Shown here in pieces: positions 15,393 to 28,700 of a stretch of DNA of 64,000 nucleotides. The DNA is from Sacculina carcini (lineage: Eukaryota; Arthropoda; Thecostraca; Sacculinidae), in contig OU696570.1 in assembly GCA_916048095.2 (NCBI GenBank), positions 10,804,816 through 10,868,815 on the forward strand, written 5' to 3'. The notes under the pieces were generated by a model that had not been told where the DNA came from, did no database searches, and worked only from the letters and a program-made list of their open reading frames with translations. Both the position numbers and the translations under genes were made by a program. Every line of letters starts with the position of its first letter. Positions within the stretch are counted from its first letter, which is position 1.

Positions 15393-15673
15393 ACACACAC
15401 ACACACAAACACACAAAAACACACACAAACACACAAACACACACACAAGCACACACAAACACAAACACACACACACTCACACGCAAACAACAAAACACAC
15501 ACACAAACACACACACAAACAACAAAACACACACACAAAGACACACACAAACACACACACAAACAACAAAACACACACACACACACACAAAGAGGTAGAA
15601 TCCAATCGAAGTTGTTTTCACAATATCGCACTGGAAATCAACACGGAACACGAAAAAACTGGCACGATATGTG

Positions 15674-15715
<42 letters not shown>

Positions 15716-15861
15716 AGTGTTGGCAGTGTCAGAGTGTAGCGGTATCATGCAGTGTGCCACTGGGCGAGTGTTATCTAGCACGGCGTCAATGGAAGCCACC
15801 GGCCTGAGCCAAATGACTATCTGATTGACAATGACACCAACACCAGCTCGCTTGATCAATG

Positions 15862-15937
<76 letters not shown>

Positions 15938-16693
15938 ACTCACACACATGCACATACACACTGACTGACACACAGAGGCACTCGGATAGAGATGAGAAAT
16001 CAGTACAGACAGACAGACATCTTTCAGACACGCATGTTTGAACTAAGTCGTACATGCGCACAAGTTGCAACCGAAACAAAATTCGTTGGAATATCAACTC
16101 GATGTTTCTTTGCAACGTACTGTAATTATAGCAACATATTGTATAATTGGAGTTTTTTTTGTAATCCCCAACACAATACCAGGACTCCTCAATCACATTT
16201 GATTGCAGATGAACATTTTATTGGGGGTTTTATTAGAGAACATAGCATGCGTTGATTTTTTCAAAAACAAGTATTTGCATGGGTCTTTCTGTGTATTTTT
16301 TTAATATACTTTTTTGGTGTGATAATATTGTATTCATGTTTTGCACGTTCTCGAATTTCACACATAGCGTGTTTCTTTCTACTTTATCTCCCCAAAGTTT
16401 CCTGAACATGTGGAATTCGAGAGCATCCAGGAGATTTCACAGCAGACACACGCTGTGAGAACTCAATAAATTTGTTGCGCTCCATGCAACAAAAGGCAGA
16501 CTCTCTGCAATTGCAAATGAGCCGCTTCCTGGCATTCGTGGCGTGCAGCTAGCAATATGCATGTATGTGTGTGTGTGTGTATGTGTGTGTTGTGTATTAG
16601 TGTATGTGTAGTGCCTATATGTCTGAACTGAACGTGTCTCCTTTATCAACCGATCACCGTTGAACGGAAACAAAGCCTATGCTACACAAGAGA

Positions 16694-16728
<35 letters not shown>

Positions 16729-16746
16729 GCTATACAAACACTTCTT

Positions 16747-16845
<99 letters not shown>

Positions 16846-16947
16846 GACACAGGTGTGTGTGTGTGTGTGTGTGCAAGCAATTGGTGTGCTAGTGCTGAAG
16901 GCATGTGATAGGATCTCAGTGGCAATCGTGTATGTGTGTATGTGTGT

Positions 16948-16986
<39 letters not shown>

Positions 16987-16991
16987 TGTGT

Positions 16992-17034
<43 letters not shown>

Positions 17035-17176
17035 CGTCGCGTGCGCTGTCAAGGCTGGCGTAGACAAAACCGGCGCAGGTCGTAAATTAACCTGGCCTGG
17101 CAGCGCTACTGGTCGCGCTGGGTTGCCAGATGGCCGGAGGCGTTTTCACCGAGTTTCTGGTGGCAACCAGCCGCTC

Positions 17177-17212
<36 letters not shown>

Positions 17213-17291
17213 GGCATGCGGGCACACCTTTACGAACATTGCATGTTAATTGAATTACCTGGCCAGCGGCGCAAGCGTCAGCTGTGTGTGT

Positions 17292-17348
<57 letters not shown>

Positions 17349-17402
17349 TGTGTGTACATGAATGTGTATGTGTGTGTGTGTGTGTGTGTGCGTGCGTGTG
17401 TG
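15393..17402. repeat. Cluster of CA and TG arrays in alternating orientation
   Basis: Within 2 kb there are CA-type arrays at about 15393-15594 (with an internal AAACAACAAAACAC unit), 15862-15965, 16695-16850 and 17177-17208. TG-type arrays lie at 15671-15714, 16560-16600, 16853-16875, 16929-17034 and 17283-17402. Neighbouring arrays of opposite type are complementary and could form long hairpins. Long open frames across them (up to about 260 codons) are microsatellite translations. Confidence 0.95.
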
Positions 17403-17685
17403 AAGGTAAGGATGCAGTAGACTTTGAAAGCACTGAGAGCCTGTTTGAAATCGCAAACGCATTTGTTTAGCCGTATTTAACTGTTTAAATCAGCCGTTTA
17501 ATGTTTTATACATAACAAAATATATACACATATGTTATGCTCCAAAAATATGCGTGGTAATACAATGACGGGTAAAATGCACATGTGAATTAATTGTTCA
17601 GCGAAATGTCCACATTTCTTAATGCACACAATCATAGTAACAGATACACTCATTATCGCCATGAAAACATGTATTTATATTCACT

Positions 17686-17726
<41 letters not shown>

Positions 17727-18500
17727 TATGTGTGTGTGTGTGTGTGTCAATACAACAGTAACATATGGTGGACAGGTGGGTTGGAAAATTGGGCATTTAC
17801 ATGGTCAGGTGAAAGAGAGGTGAATAATGTGAGATTTTTTATAACTGACATCCTACTTAGAAGTAGTGGATTCTAGAGAGTGGATCAAAGATATTTAGCC
17901 AATCAGATCAAGATATTACAAGACGATTAAGAGGTTGATGAAAGATTTTGCAACATGACAAATGTTGAGAAAGTGACTGGCAATTGCGTCGTGCATGCTT
18001 ATTAGATTTTTCTATCCACAATTTCAAAAATGTTACACATCCATTGATTTGAAAGTCCTGGTCCAGTAATACTGTATTATGTTTGGAAAAATTGGATGCA
18101 TTTACTCTGGAATTCGTTGCAAATTTTACCTCAATTGAATTTTAGAGTAGAGTGCACCTGTTCTTGTTCGTATGTATGTGTATGTGTGTGCGTGTATGTA
18201 TTTATATATGCGTGTATGGATTTTTTTTTTCAATTTGCGCTATTTTTTTATGAATTCAATATTAATTATATTTTATGAACTGTTCCGCACGACGGGGGAA
18301 TTAAATGTATCTATAAAGAGTGGGCTTAAATGATAGCGAGGTATATGATATTTTGCTAGCAGTAAATATTCTAGCGATAAAAGTAGAATATACATACATA
18401 CACGCTGTGTACACGCTCCATCGAATGTCAATTACTCCGCAGAGGCGATTAGCGTGTGGGCGCAATAATAACCATTGTTGCTTCTGAGAAAATCCTGTTG

Positions 18501-18561
<61 letters not shown>

Positions 18562-19996
18562 TGTATTAGTATTAGTGGCAAATCAGCGCATCGAGCATCG
18601 AATCGTTTCTGATCCATAATTCGTGTAGATCACGATGGAAATTGGCTATCGCCTCTGTACCGCACTCTGTCCTGTCGTCGGCAAATCAAAACTCTCTCTT
18701 TTTCCAGCTTCCAGTGGACTAGTGTATATACTTTGTCAGCGTGTCTTCTGGGGACACGTCTATTGGTTCCGGCGAATCACGGCCAAATCGATTTCGGTGT
18801 CGTCAGTGTCTGTTGCCGTCAATGCATAATTCAGCTGGCTTGGTACAATGTGTGCTGCCTAGGTACGTGTGCTGTTCTGGAATGGCCGATATCTGTGTTA
18901 GCATTTGCCCGGATAGGTGGCATCAAACTTGGAACAAATCTTATCTCCTTTCCGAGGCCAATACGTGTGCTCTACTTTTATAGCGTATCAGGTGTTGTAT
19001 AGATCAAAAGGATGACAATAATGGATAGTTTGAAATTCAAATGGAGAAGTCTCATGCCTTCTCGTTCCAGAGATATACCACATCACGTACATGCCTGCAA
19101 CATTGCATTGCCTCTCTTGAGTCGAAGTGTTTTGATTACGTGTTTGCCCTTCGCATGGCGGGATCGACAATGTTCTTTTTCGTTGTTCTGGATCCTACAG
19201 CTATGCCGAACGATTATTCGGTATTTTTAACAATATTCATTTATAAACAATATTATTCCGTCATAGTACAAGTGACATCGTTACTAGAAAAGCAATCTCG
19301 ATATTGCCAGCATTGCAACGCTAGGTTGCAGGCCGTGTATGACGGTAGCACTGACAGTGCATTGGAAGTGCAACGACTTGTCAACCATGGGAGAGTGAGG
19401 TGCAGAACTCTGTCCCATCACATGAATGTCCAGTATTTTACGACACCGACAAGCGTCGTAGACTAGAAAAGTGCCAGTCATTCCAGTCATCCAGAGTCGA
19501 GACCAAAGTGGATGAGATCACAACACTGGCATATCTGCGGGTTTCCACTGTCGTTCAGCATCTCGATCCAAGGAATGTGTTTACAACCGCTCTGACACAC
19601 GCCAAGAAGATCGCAGCGATGACAGCCGCAGGACTGACTTCGCCTCCCACGTAGCTCAATCGTCCATGTTCTGCAAGCGTCATTCCGTTTGGATCGCAAG
19701 AGGAGACAGAGCGGAGGACGCAGCTCCCCATCGTCGCTGCTCGGCCGCCATTACCGAGACCGAGACCGAGAACCAGCGTGAAATCGACAGCACATGCACA
19801 TTGGCTCGTGTAAGTCGCGTCCATACAACACCCGAGCTTCACCAGCCCTGTGTGGCGTTGCGCGAAAGCGCGGTATGCGATAAGAGCGTGGAAATGGCTC
19901 TGAATTCGGCCGGTCGCGTTCGTGCTGCACAAACACGTGCGCCAACGCAGCCGGCCGCCGAAGATAAAAGCGCAGAGATGCAGTGATGTACACACA

Positions 19997-20046
<50 letters not shown>

Positions 20047-20562
20047 GCAAACGCGACCAGATATCACAAAATCAGTGTATTTGTGACTAGAATGTGGTTC
20101 GACCAACATTGACGCCGATCGAAAATTGGCAAACACGACATATTGACATCATCTCGACGGCAACATCAACGCTGCTCTCGTGATGCTGAACATGTGTGTC
20201 GAGTGTGCGAGCTATAAAATTGACGACGCAAATCAATTCAATCAACGGAAAATAATTTCTAAGCAGACGGGGTACACTGATGCCGCACGTGAACCGCATA
20301 TGCAAATCCAATTGGAACACGACAAGCTCATAAACATTTCACCAATAATAACAAACGTATTTACATATCATTAGTAGGCTACATACAAACGTCATCGCAC
20401 ACAGCACTCTGCAGCACAATGGCTGGCTAATTTACATAGTCCACAGCATGCCAGTCAACGACTGTGAGGCTGCGATTGTATGCGGCCGCGACTGACCCCG
20501 TTTGTTGGGAATCGAGCGCGCTCCGCATTCCAGCGGCCAGGCAGTTGTCTCAGCCGATTGTG
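17403..20562. other. Spacer downstream of the Toll gene
   Basis: TG arrays lie at about 17690-17748 and 18505-18568 and a CA array at 19993-20044. The stretch 18640-19960 is GC-balanced with few repeats and has short open frames on both strands, but none shows a domain that I recognise. The 3' untranslated region of Toll (minus strand) should begin below 20563; no AATAAA is obvious close by. Confidence 0.4.
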
Positions 20563-22755
20563 CTACACCCATAGCGACTGTGACGGTGATTGGCGATGTT
20601 CGCTGTTGGCTGCGTCCGTGTTGACCAATGGAGGTCGGCGAATTTGACGGGAGCTCAAGCGTTCTGACCCGCTGCCGCCGCTGACGATGGGCGGCCGCTG
20701 CTGCGTCGAATATGTCGACATCACGTCGGGTTCAAGCGTCGAGTAGACCCCTCCGCAAGCCCTATCACCCGCATGGCCTGGCTGGAGCTGGCCTGGATAG
20801 TGGGGATAGTGTTGGTGGTGGTGATCTTGTCGCGACTGATGTGACAGCGGCAGCGGCGGCGTTCTGTACTGGTCGATCGTCATGTAGACGTGCTCGCTGG
20901 GCTCCGACATGGACGCGCTCACCGACGGCAGGCCGGAGCACGTGCGCGAATAACCACCGCCGGCGCCACAATGCCGCAGCCGCTGCGGATGCGACAACGA
21001 CCTGAAGTGCTGGCCGGCCATCGCCGGACATCGGTCCTCAGACACGACCGTGGAGCACGTGGGCGATGGAGACTCCTCCGCAGCAGACTCTGCCACCGTC
21101 GTTGTTGTCGACGTCGATGGGTAGAGAACACGCGACATGTACGAATGACTGCTCGCACTGCCCGGCATCGAGCCGCGCTGCTGTTGTTGTTGCTGTGGTG
21201 GTGGCGGAGGTCGAGGCGTTGCCGGCGGCCGACCGGGAGGCAGTACAGAGCGCAGCTTGCGCCAAAAATCTCGCTCGCCAAATGTGACAAACGCAGCGCC
21301 TTTGAGCAGCTGCCTCAGATCGTCGTCTTCAATGTCGCAGCGACTGACGCCGTACAACACGGCCACCACTCCGACACGGGCAGCTCTCAAAGCGTCCACA
21401 TGCGACGCCTTAAAGTCGAATCGGCACCACTCGCTGTCGAGAAAGTTGCGCGAAACAACCAGCAACGTTTTGGCCGAAGCGCACACGCAGTGACGCACCG
21501 CATCGCCCAGATAGTTGGCTGGTGGCGCGTCTCGTCGCAACAGACAAAGACGCAATGACGGTGCCATCGTCTCCAGGGTTGGTGTCATCATATCGTTGAC
21601 AAAGTGTGTGTCCTGCGCGCTGTACGTCACAAAGACATCGTACACCTGCGCTCTGTCGTCACACTGGCCCCCCAGTCCGCTGCTCAAAACGGTCGCGTCC
21701 AGATTCGATGGCATCTTGTTGCAGCACGAGGCGTGTATCTGCCGAGATGCCGCCGACTTGGTGGGATGCAAAAGCCGTTGACGACTGCAAAACCGCGAGC
21801 GGCATCGGTATGTAGCGTACGCCACCAGCATGGCAACGACGGCTACCACACCGACCGAGATCAGCACAATGGAGAGCGTGTTGTCCGCGTGCCGATGATG
21901 CGGCATAGTCTCGTGCGTGTCGCCGTCCACGAGTACATCATCACCGTTACCGCACGCCGGAGGCTCTGCGTCGTACGAACACTGCAGTTGCCGGTTGTCT
22001 TCGATTTTCGCACGGTTCTCGCGCACATATCGTGTCATGTCGCGCAGGAAACGGCAGTCGCACGACCACGGGTTGCCCGCAATGGACAGATCGACCAGAT
22101 ACGAGTTGGCCGATAAATGCCACATTTCGAACGTCACCAGCTGATTGTCGTGCAGCGTCAGCACTTTGAGCGAACGCAGTTGTGCAAACGCCTGTGCGTG
22201 GATGTGAATCAGTTTGTTGTTGTGCAGATACAGCTCCTCGAGCGCCAGCAGTCCGTCGAACTCGTCGCCACGCAGACGCTCCAGCATGTTGTCTTGCAGC
22301 CTCAGCACGCGCAGTGCCGACAGTCCGCTGAGACTGCGATTCTGGATCTCCTGCACGGCCGATCCGTTGGCCTGCAGCAGTCGCAGCCGTTGACGTCCAA
22401 TAAACGTGTGGCTCTCCAGCCGAGGAATGCTGTTGCCGTCGACCAGCAGCCGGGTGGTATCCATGGGGATGGCCCGCGACACGCGACTCAGCTTCCGTCG
22501 CCGACAGTCGACCACGTTGGTGTTCCACGTGTGATCGTGATGGCACGTGCAGCCATCGGGACAGCGCATCTCGCAATCGCACGCCACATAGTTGCAACAG
22601 TGGCACAGCGCGAAGCAGTGGCGGTCGTAGGTGCAGAGAAAATCGGACGGTCGCGCCCGGCTCAGATGCACTGGCTGCTGTTTCTCTCCGCCGCTGCTGA
22701 GGTCACCCGCGCCGCCGCCGCGAAATCGACACATCACTTGGTCACTGTCCAGCAA
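20563..22755 (-). CDS. Toll exon 2: juxtamembrane LRRs, transmembrane helix, TIR domain, tail
   Basis: The exon encodes 730 residues. It completes the first C-terminal cap, then carries the second N-terminal cap (C-D-C-E-M-R-C-P-D-G-C-T-C), four LRRs and a second C-terminal cap (N-P-W-S-C-D-C-R-F-L). The transmembrane helix is at exon residues about 292-315. The TIR domain is at about 370-503, with box 1 Y-D-V-F-V-T-Y-S and a box 3 F-W. Box 2 reads R-R-D-A-P-P-A-N-Y, with Ala where many TIRs have Gly after the second Pro. The tail contains a run of six prolines, six glutamines and an E-H-V-Y-M-T-I segment. Stop at 20563. Confidence 0.95.
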   Translation of the reverse strand: MLDSDQVMCRFRGGGAGDLSSGGEKQQPVHLSRARPSDFLCTYDRHCFALCHCCNYVACDCEMRCPDGCTCHHDHTWNTNVVDCRRRKLSRVSRAIPMDTTRLLVDGNSIPRLESHTFIGRQRLRLLQANGSAVQEIQNRSLSGLSALRVLRLQDNMLERLRGDEFDGLLALEELYLHNNKLIHIHAQAFAQLRSLKVLTLHDNQLVTFEMWHLSANSYLVDLSIAGNPWSCDCRFLRDMTRYVRENRAKIEDNRQLQCSYDAEPPACGNGDDVLVDGDTHETMPHHRHADNTLSIVLISVGVVAVVAMLVAYATYRCRSRFCSRQRLLHPTKSAASRQIHASCCNKMPSNLDATVLSSGLGGQCDDRAQVYDVFVTYSAQDTHFVNDMMTPTLETMAPSLRLCLLRRDAPPANYLGDAVRHCVCASAKTLLVVSRNFLDSEWCRFDFKASHVDALRAARVGVVAVLYGVSRCDIEDDDLRQLLKGAAFVTFGERDFWRKLRSVLPPGRPPATPRPPPPPQQQQQQRGSMPGSASSHSYMSRVLYPSTSTTTTVAESAAEESPSPTCSTVVSEDRCPAMAGQHFRSLSHPQRLRHCGAGGGYSRTCSGLPSVSASMSEPSEHVYMTIDQYRTPPLPLSHQSRQDHHHQHYPHYPGQLQPGHAGDRACGGVYSTLEPDVMSTYSTQQRPPIVSGGSGSERLSSRQIRRPPLVNTDAANSEHRQSPSQSLWV

Positions 22756-24519
22756 CTGTCAGGCACACACATATAGGGACGCACGTGTATAGCCCAAGGA
22801 GAGAAGGTGGAAGGTGTGACGAGCAAATGGAATACACAAGTGAAGAAATGAAAGGTGTGTATTGGCCAAACGTCAAATATATAAGTTTCAATGTTAAATC
22901 ATGAAAAAACACACCACATAACGTGTTGGTGATATTTGTTAATGACGCATTCATGCTAATCAGGAGTATAATCAGATACAAGAAAACAAAAATAATCGAT
23001 GAGATAATTATATATATAAATAGATATAGGGTTAACTTTGTATGTCAATAGGGGGTAAATCTAACTAAGATTGGTTAGCAGGCCGACAATTTAATTGCTT
23101 TCACACCAAAAAACAAGGCGTTATATCTCCGTGCAACTTGACTTTGTGAAACATACACTATATATTGGCGAGGTGTGAAATGAGTAAATAATTTACAAGC
23201 ACAATTGATATCGTAGAAAAATGCACAGGGCAAATTGTGTCAATGCGTTTGAAAAATGTCTAACACTTTTTAGTTCAGAACGATTCCTTCTCCTTAAATC
23301 AATGGGAATTCATTTGAATCAACATAAACCTGCATTCTAAACAGCTCACACAATGAGACTTCTGTGAAATTGTTTCAAAGTACTATGAATTACAATCTTG
23401 GAGAATTAAAAAATCTTTATCAAGCTATTTATTTAACTACTCACTAATTTCAACTCATCTAATGCTCGTCTTATTGTGGGATTCAAACTTAATTGGACCC
23501 AGTGAAGCAATTCAAAGCAGTCACACCCACACGCACACACACACATGAACACACACGCACACATACACACGCATACAGTTCGGGAGTGTATTAGACACGC
23601 ACTCTTGTTAGTGCTGTACGTGAGAATGGTGTGCTCAAAACAGCGCACAATTTCGCATAATCGCCAATTATATTTTGACGACGTTGTTAGAAGACGAAAC
23701 AGCCTGAATTACGTGACAATTTCTCCACAGATGTCCTCTCAATCATGCTAATTTTCCTCTACGCTTCGCGTCCACGCGTTCATACACAGCGCGCAACTTC
23801 GTCAGAGAGCTTTGTGGATGTGACAAATCCACTCAAACAGTACATGCATTACAAACATTATCTGCATACAGACACTGCTGATAATCTCCACGACAAAAAA
23901 GTGAATATTGAAATTCAATATTATCGATATATATCGGTCATTTCGATATTGATAATATTGATAAATATAGCACAGAGTAAAAAAATTAAATGCTAAAGAT
24001 ATACAGCGTAGATACCTAGAAAATAAATGGTTTTATCAGCTGCTCCTTTAATTTCTGCAGTCAAAATTTCAGTTCCAATGCGTATATGTACGATATAAAT
24101 ATATGCAAAATAAATATACGACTGTGTATGTGATTGTGTGAGGGATATGAATCGTACAAGCTTCATGTGTATGTAATTAAATCGCAATGCAATCATATGG
24201 TGATGAAAATACGAGGGAACTGGGCACCGTGAACGCGTCAGAGCACGACGTTGAAACAAGGTCAACAATGCCATCACACCATTCCGGGAATCATCGCCAG
24301 AATGCACTGCTAATGTACTGTGGATCTACGTGAATTCACACAGCAAACTATCAATTCGCAATCGAAACGATAAAATGTAATAAATGGATTCGTGGAATGC
24401 GCACAAGTTTGCCTTGAACAAGGTGGCTTTTTTGTAAACGCCGTCCGACTCATCCAATTCGAATGTGGACTTTTTAAAAAAAGACGATAATTTTCACAAA
24501 GCCAGTTCCAACACGGATA

Positions 24520-24550
<31 letters not shown>

Positions 24551-25736
24551 GTGTGTGTGTGTCTGTGTATGTGTGTGCGTGAGCGTGCATACAAATGACA
24601 AAGTTCAACCATGTTTGAATTATGACACGGAAGTGCCAGAAACAGACTTGCCGTGCATAAACATTTGAATAAGCTGTGAATTTACGACTAGCCAGCGAGC
24701 ATATACCAACACTCAATTTATTTAAATACACACTATATATATCGCAATGCAGTTGAACTCTATTTTTGCATAGCTGCAGTCAACTGCGTATCAAAACAAT
24801 TCCTATACATTCAGCTAAAAATAATATAAGAGAAACCTATGAATTTTTTTTAGCAAATTTATTGTCTGAATAAATAAAATATTGCCTGTTGTATTGAATT
24901 ACTTGCGTTGCATTTCGAACGCAAACGGCGTATACGAAAATTTCCGTAGTAATGACATTTTGTTTGAATTGACAAATTTAGGCCCAGTTATAGGCCACTC
25001 GTGCATTGCAGGTATGTTCATACTTGATTTCAGACAGGTATATACCGAATAAACACACATGCATCAGAGCACATATTCAAAACATAAATCGCAACATTTT
25101 GGGGCGACGAATATTCCAGGAAAACACAACTAAATCATGATGGAAACGGTGGAAAAATATGCAAAAATAGATGAAACTGGAACCAGAGCATTTGTATATC
25201 TGAGCATTTAAGTCCATTACAATCGACTTTATACGCGACCGAAACATCAAAATGACAGATTGGAGATTTACTAGAATATCAAAAAAAGCAAATTTAGTTG
25301 TGTAAATATAAATATCATATGGATATCCACATAAAAACAAGTTCACGAGTTATTAGACTATTTTCCCACATAACTTTAAGCGTTGCACAGAATTATTGCA
25401 GCAGCAGATTGCAGTGCGATGAAAATGCTTTGATTTTGAATGAACGCGCTGAATTGCAATCATATTCTAGTGAAATATGTGGTACCTTGCACGCTTAAAA
25501 TTCATAAATATTTCAACTTTTCGGTCCATATGGAGACAGGTCATGAAGAAGGCTAGTTTTGCAGTCCAATTTAAAGTAATTGTCAAATTTGCACTTGACA
25601 AAATAAACACACAAAATGATAAAATTAATAAATGTTATTATAAAGATATTTTCTTAGAGCAAAAAATGGTCTAATAAAATCAAAGACAATTATGAACAAT
25701 TAACCTGTGACAATATCAAAAACCATTCAACGTCTT

Positions 25737-25794
<58 letters not shown>

Positions 25795-28700
25795 CACATT
25801 GCGTGCACATATCCACACAACCAAAATACACACACACACACACACACACGAGAACATTACAGTCGGGTCCCAGCTGCCAGTGTGTGGGACCATTGCCACT
25901 GATAAAATTCACAATGAAGCCATTCATGCACGCTTCGTCTGCGTATATCGACTATTAAACCAGTACGCCGGCGGTAAAAGCGCACAAACACACACACACA
26001 CACACATACACGCATACACACACACACACACACACACGTACACATCAGGCATGGCAGTATGGAAAAATGCGTACACACGCACAGACACACATATGCATAC
26101 AGGAACATATACACACACACACGCACACACATACACAAGCCAGGACCGGAGCCAGAATTGGAGAGTTTTTTGGTGGTCGCCATCTGCCGGGTGCCTGGTC
26201 GCCCTTGAAAGGGTTCATTTAGACGGCAATTACCATGCAGCGATGAACACGGCGTCGGAGTCGAGTCATTATGTGCCAACACAGTCGCGCATTATGCCGA
26301 CCATTGTCGCCACTTTTAACAAAGCACACTGCCACCGCTCGACGGCAGTGCCAGGTCTCTCGGCTGACGGATGCTGCTTGGAGCAGGATAGCTAGTGCCG
26401 TGTTTTTCCGTCTAGCACGTGCGAGCCAAATTGAAACAGTGCAATGCAACCGCACCGAGGATATGGATCTGGATACATCACGGAAAACAAATGCACCACG
26501 TAAATCACGAACATGGGCGCATCACGGAAAAACAAGCATTCAAAGTGCGCAGTGCTTGTTTCACGTAAGCTATGGAATTTGTTAGGATGGTCGGGGTGTT
26601 GAGCACGGCACCTGTTCGGTATGAATCAAGTGGTGTTGCTGGGCAGGAGACTGATGACTCTACAGGAAGAAGTCGGAGGAGAAGGAGGAAACAGCCGCTT
26701 GTTTACCCAACTGCGCCCGGTTGTTGACACGGCCAGTCGACCGGTCGTGCATCACCGATCCGGCACAAACCAACACACAACGAACAGGAAGCGAGCGTGC
26801 GCGCGCTCACGGCAAAAACGTCCGCTGCACTCGTCGACACAGTAATAAATCACGCTGACGTACAGAATCCACACTCACACACACACACGTACGTACCCAC
26901 ACAGTGAATGAGGAGAAACAATATGCCGATGCGGTCGAGCTAGGTAGAGCAAGAACAGCAAAGGCGACCCCGGCTGTGACGGTAATGTGTGTTCGTTCAT
27001 AGAGAAAGACAAAGAGAGCGAGTCAGACATTGTGGACACGGTGGCTTACCTCTGGATATTTACGAGCGGGAGTCATCGAGTTGATGCTGATCAGCCAGTC
27101 CATGCTGCAGTCGCACACGAACGGGTTACCGGCCAGTAGAATATGGGCCCGGGTCTGTGGTGACTGTGGTGAAGTGACAATTCCGCGCTGCTGCTTGAAC
27201 GCGTCATCGGCGTCCGCCATGGAGCCGTTCAGGGTAATCGCCTGGATGGACAGCTCGCTGAGTTCGTTGGACGAAAGGTCGAGCCGCATCAGTTGCGACT
27301 TGTTACGCAGTGTGCCTGATTGCACGTGGTTGAGTCGGTTGGAGGAAAGTATGAAGTATTTGATGCTGTCGGGAACAGAAGAAGCGTCCAGCGTCTTGAT
27401 GTCGTTGAAACTAAGGTCCAATGTCTCCAGGCGAATTTTGTCATGTATTGAATAAAAGTTGCCAATGCTCTTGATATTGTTCTTGTGCAAATCGAGCCAC
27501 AGCAATTGGCTGGGAAACAGAGCGTAGTCAAAAAACTCAATGACATTTTCCGATGCGTTCAACCACAATAGTGAAGTCATGTTGTTGAACATACCATTCA
27601 CAGCTTTAAGTTTATTGGAATCAAGCCTTATAGCTCTCAAGTTAGAGCTCAAACCAAACGAACCACTTTGAATTCGCTCAATTCGGTTGCGTGATAGGTC
27701 AAGCATTGTCAGCCTTTGGAAAATTGGTGCGAGGTCAGACGTGATTTCTTCCAGTCGGTTGCCAGCCAAACGCAATAAACTCAGTTGGCGTAGGGTATGC
27801 ATGTGAGCACCAGTGATATGGTCGATCCGATTGTCAGCCAGGTCGAGGTGTCGCAACTGAGTCAAATTCATGACCGCTTCAGGATACACACGCAAACGGT
27901 TGTCGTCCAAACGCAATTCCTCCAAGTTGGCCAGATTTTCGAATCCGTCCACGTGAATGCCTTCAATGTTATTTTCACTCAAAATCAACCGATTAAGTAC
28001 ATGAAGACCATCGAACAATCTGGCATGCACCATGGAGAAGCGATTACCAGCCAAGGATAAGGTGTGCAAATTACGCAACTGCGCGAACACACCCGAGGGC
28101 AGCGTTTGGAGTTGATTGTGAGACAGTTGAAGTACTTGTAGGCGGGATAGATCGTCAAACATTCCTTCGCTTACAATCTCCAGATGATTGTAGGACAAGT
28201 CTAAAACAATGAGTTGGGAGAGGTCTTGGAAAGTGTCCCGCTTGATCCATTGAGATGTTAGTTGATTATGCGATATATTGATAGAGACTAACGACGTGAG
28301 TTCACTGAAAAGTCCAGGAGGAACAAGACTAATATTGTTCGACTGTAAATGCACTTCCCTGATTTTTTTGGAATCGCTCAGCATCATGGCCGGTAGGGTA
28401 TTCAATTTGTTTTCGGATAAGTCGATCACCTCCAAGTCAGGAAGGTTTCGCAGTCCCAGTTCCTCAATCTCTAACAGATTATTCTGCTTCAAAAACAACT
28501 GCCGCAGCTTGATGTGTTGTGAAAGCACACTTGAAGGTATGTTGACGTACTCGTTGCGAGACACATCAAAGGTGGTCAGAGTTAGGTCAGCAGTCAAACT
28601 AGCTAACTGTGAAAAGTTCCTCAATCTGTTATTAGTCAGATTAAGCGTCTTCAGTGATCGCAGTGATTCAAATAAATTATCTCCAAGACTCTGCAAGCCA

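Noticed and set aside
15393-15594. CRISPR-like regular repeats
   Set aside because: The spacing is irregular, the units are CA-microsatellite variants and no cas-like gene is present; the genome is eukaryotic.
16654-17470. 263-codon plus-strand and 137-codon minus-strand frames
   Set aside because: They mostly consist of microsatellite translation, with no domain in the unique parts.
20890-22776. Long plus-strand frames opposite Toll exon 2 (up to 222 codons)
   Set aside because: They are antisense shadows of a GC-rich coding exon whose minus-strand product has full Toll/TIR structure.
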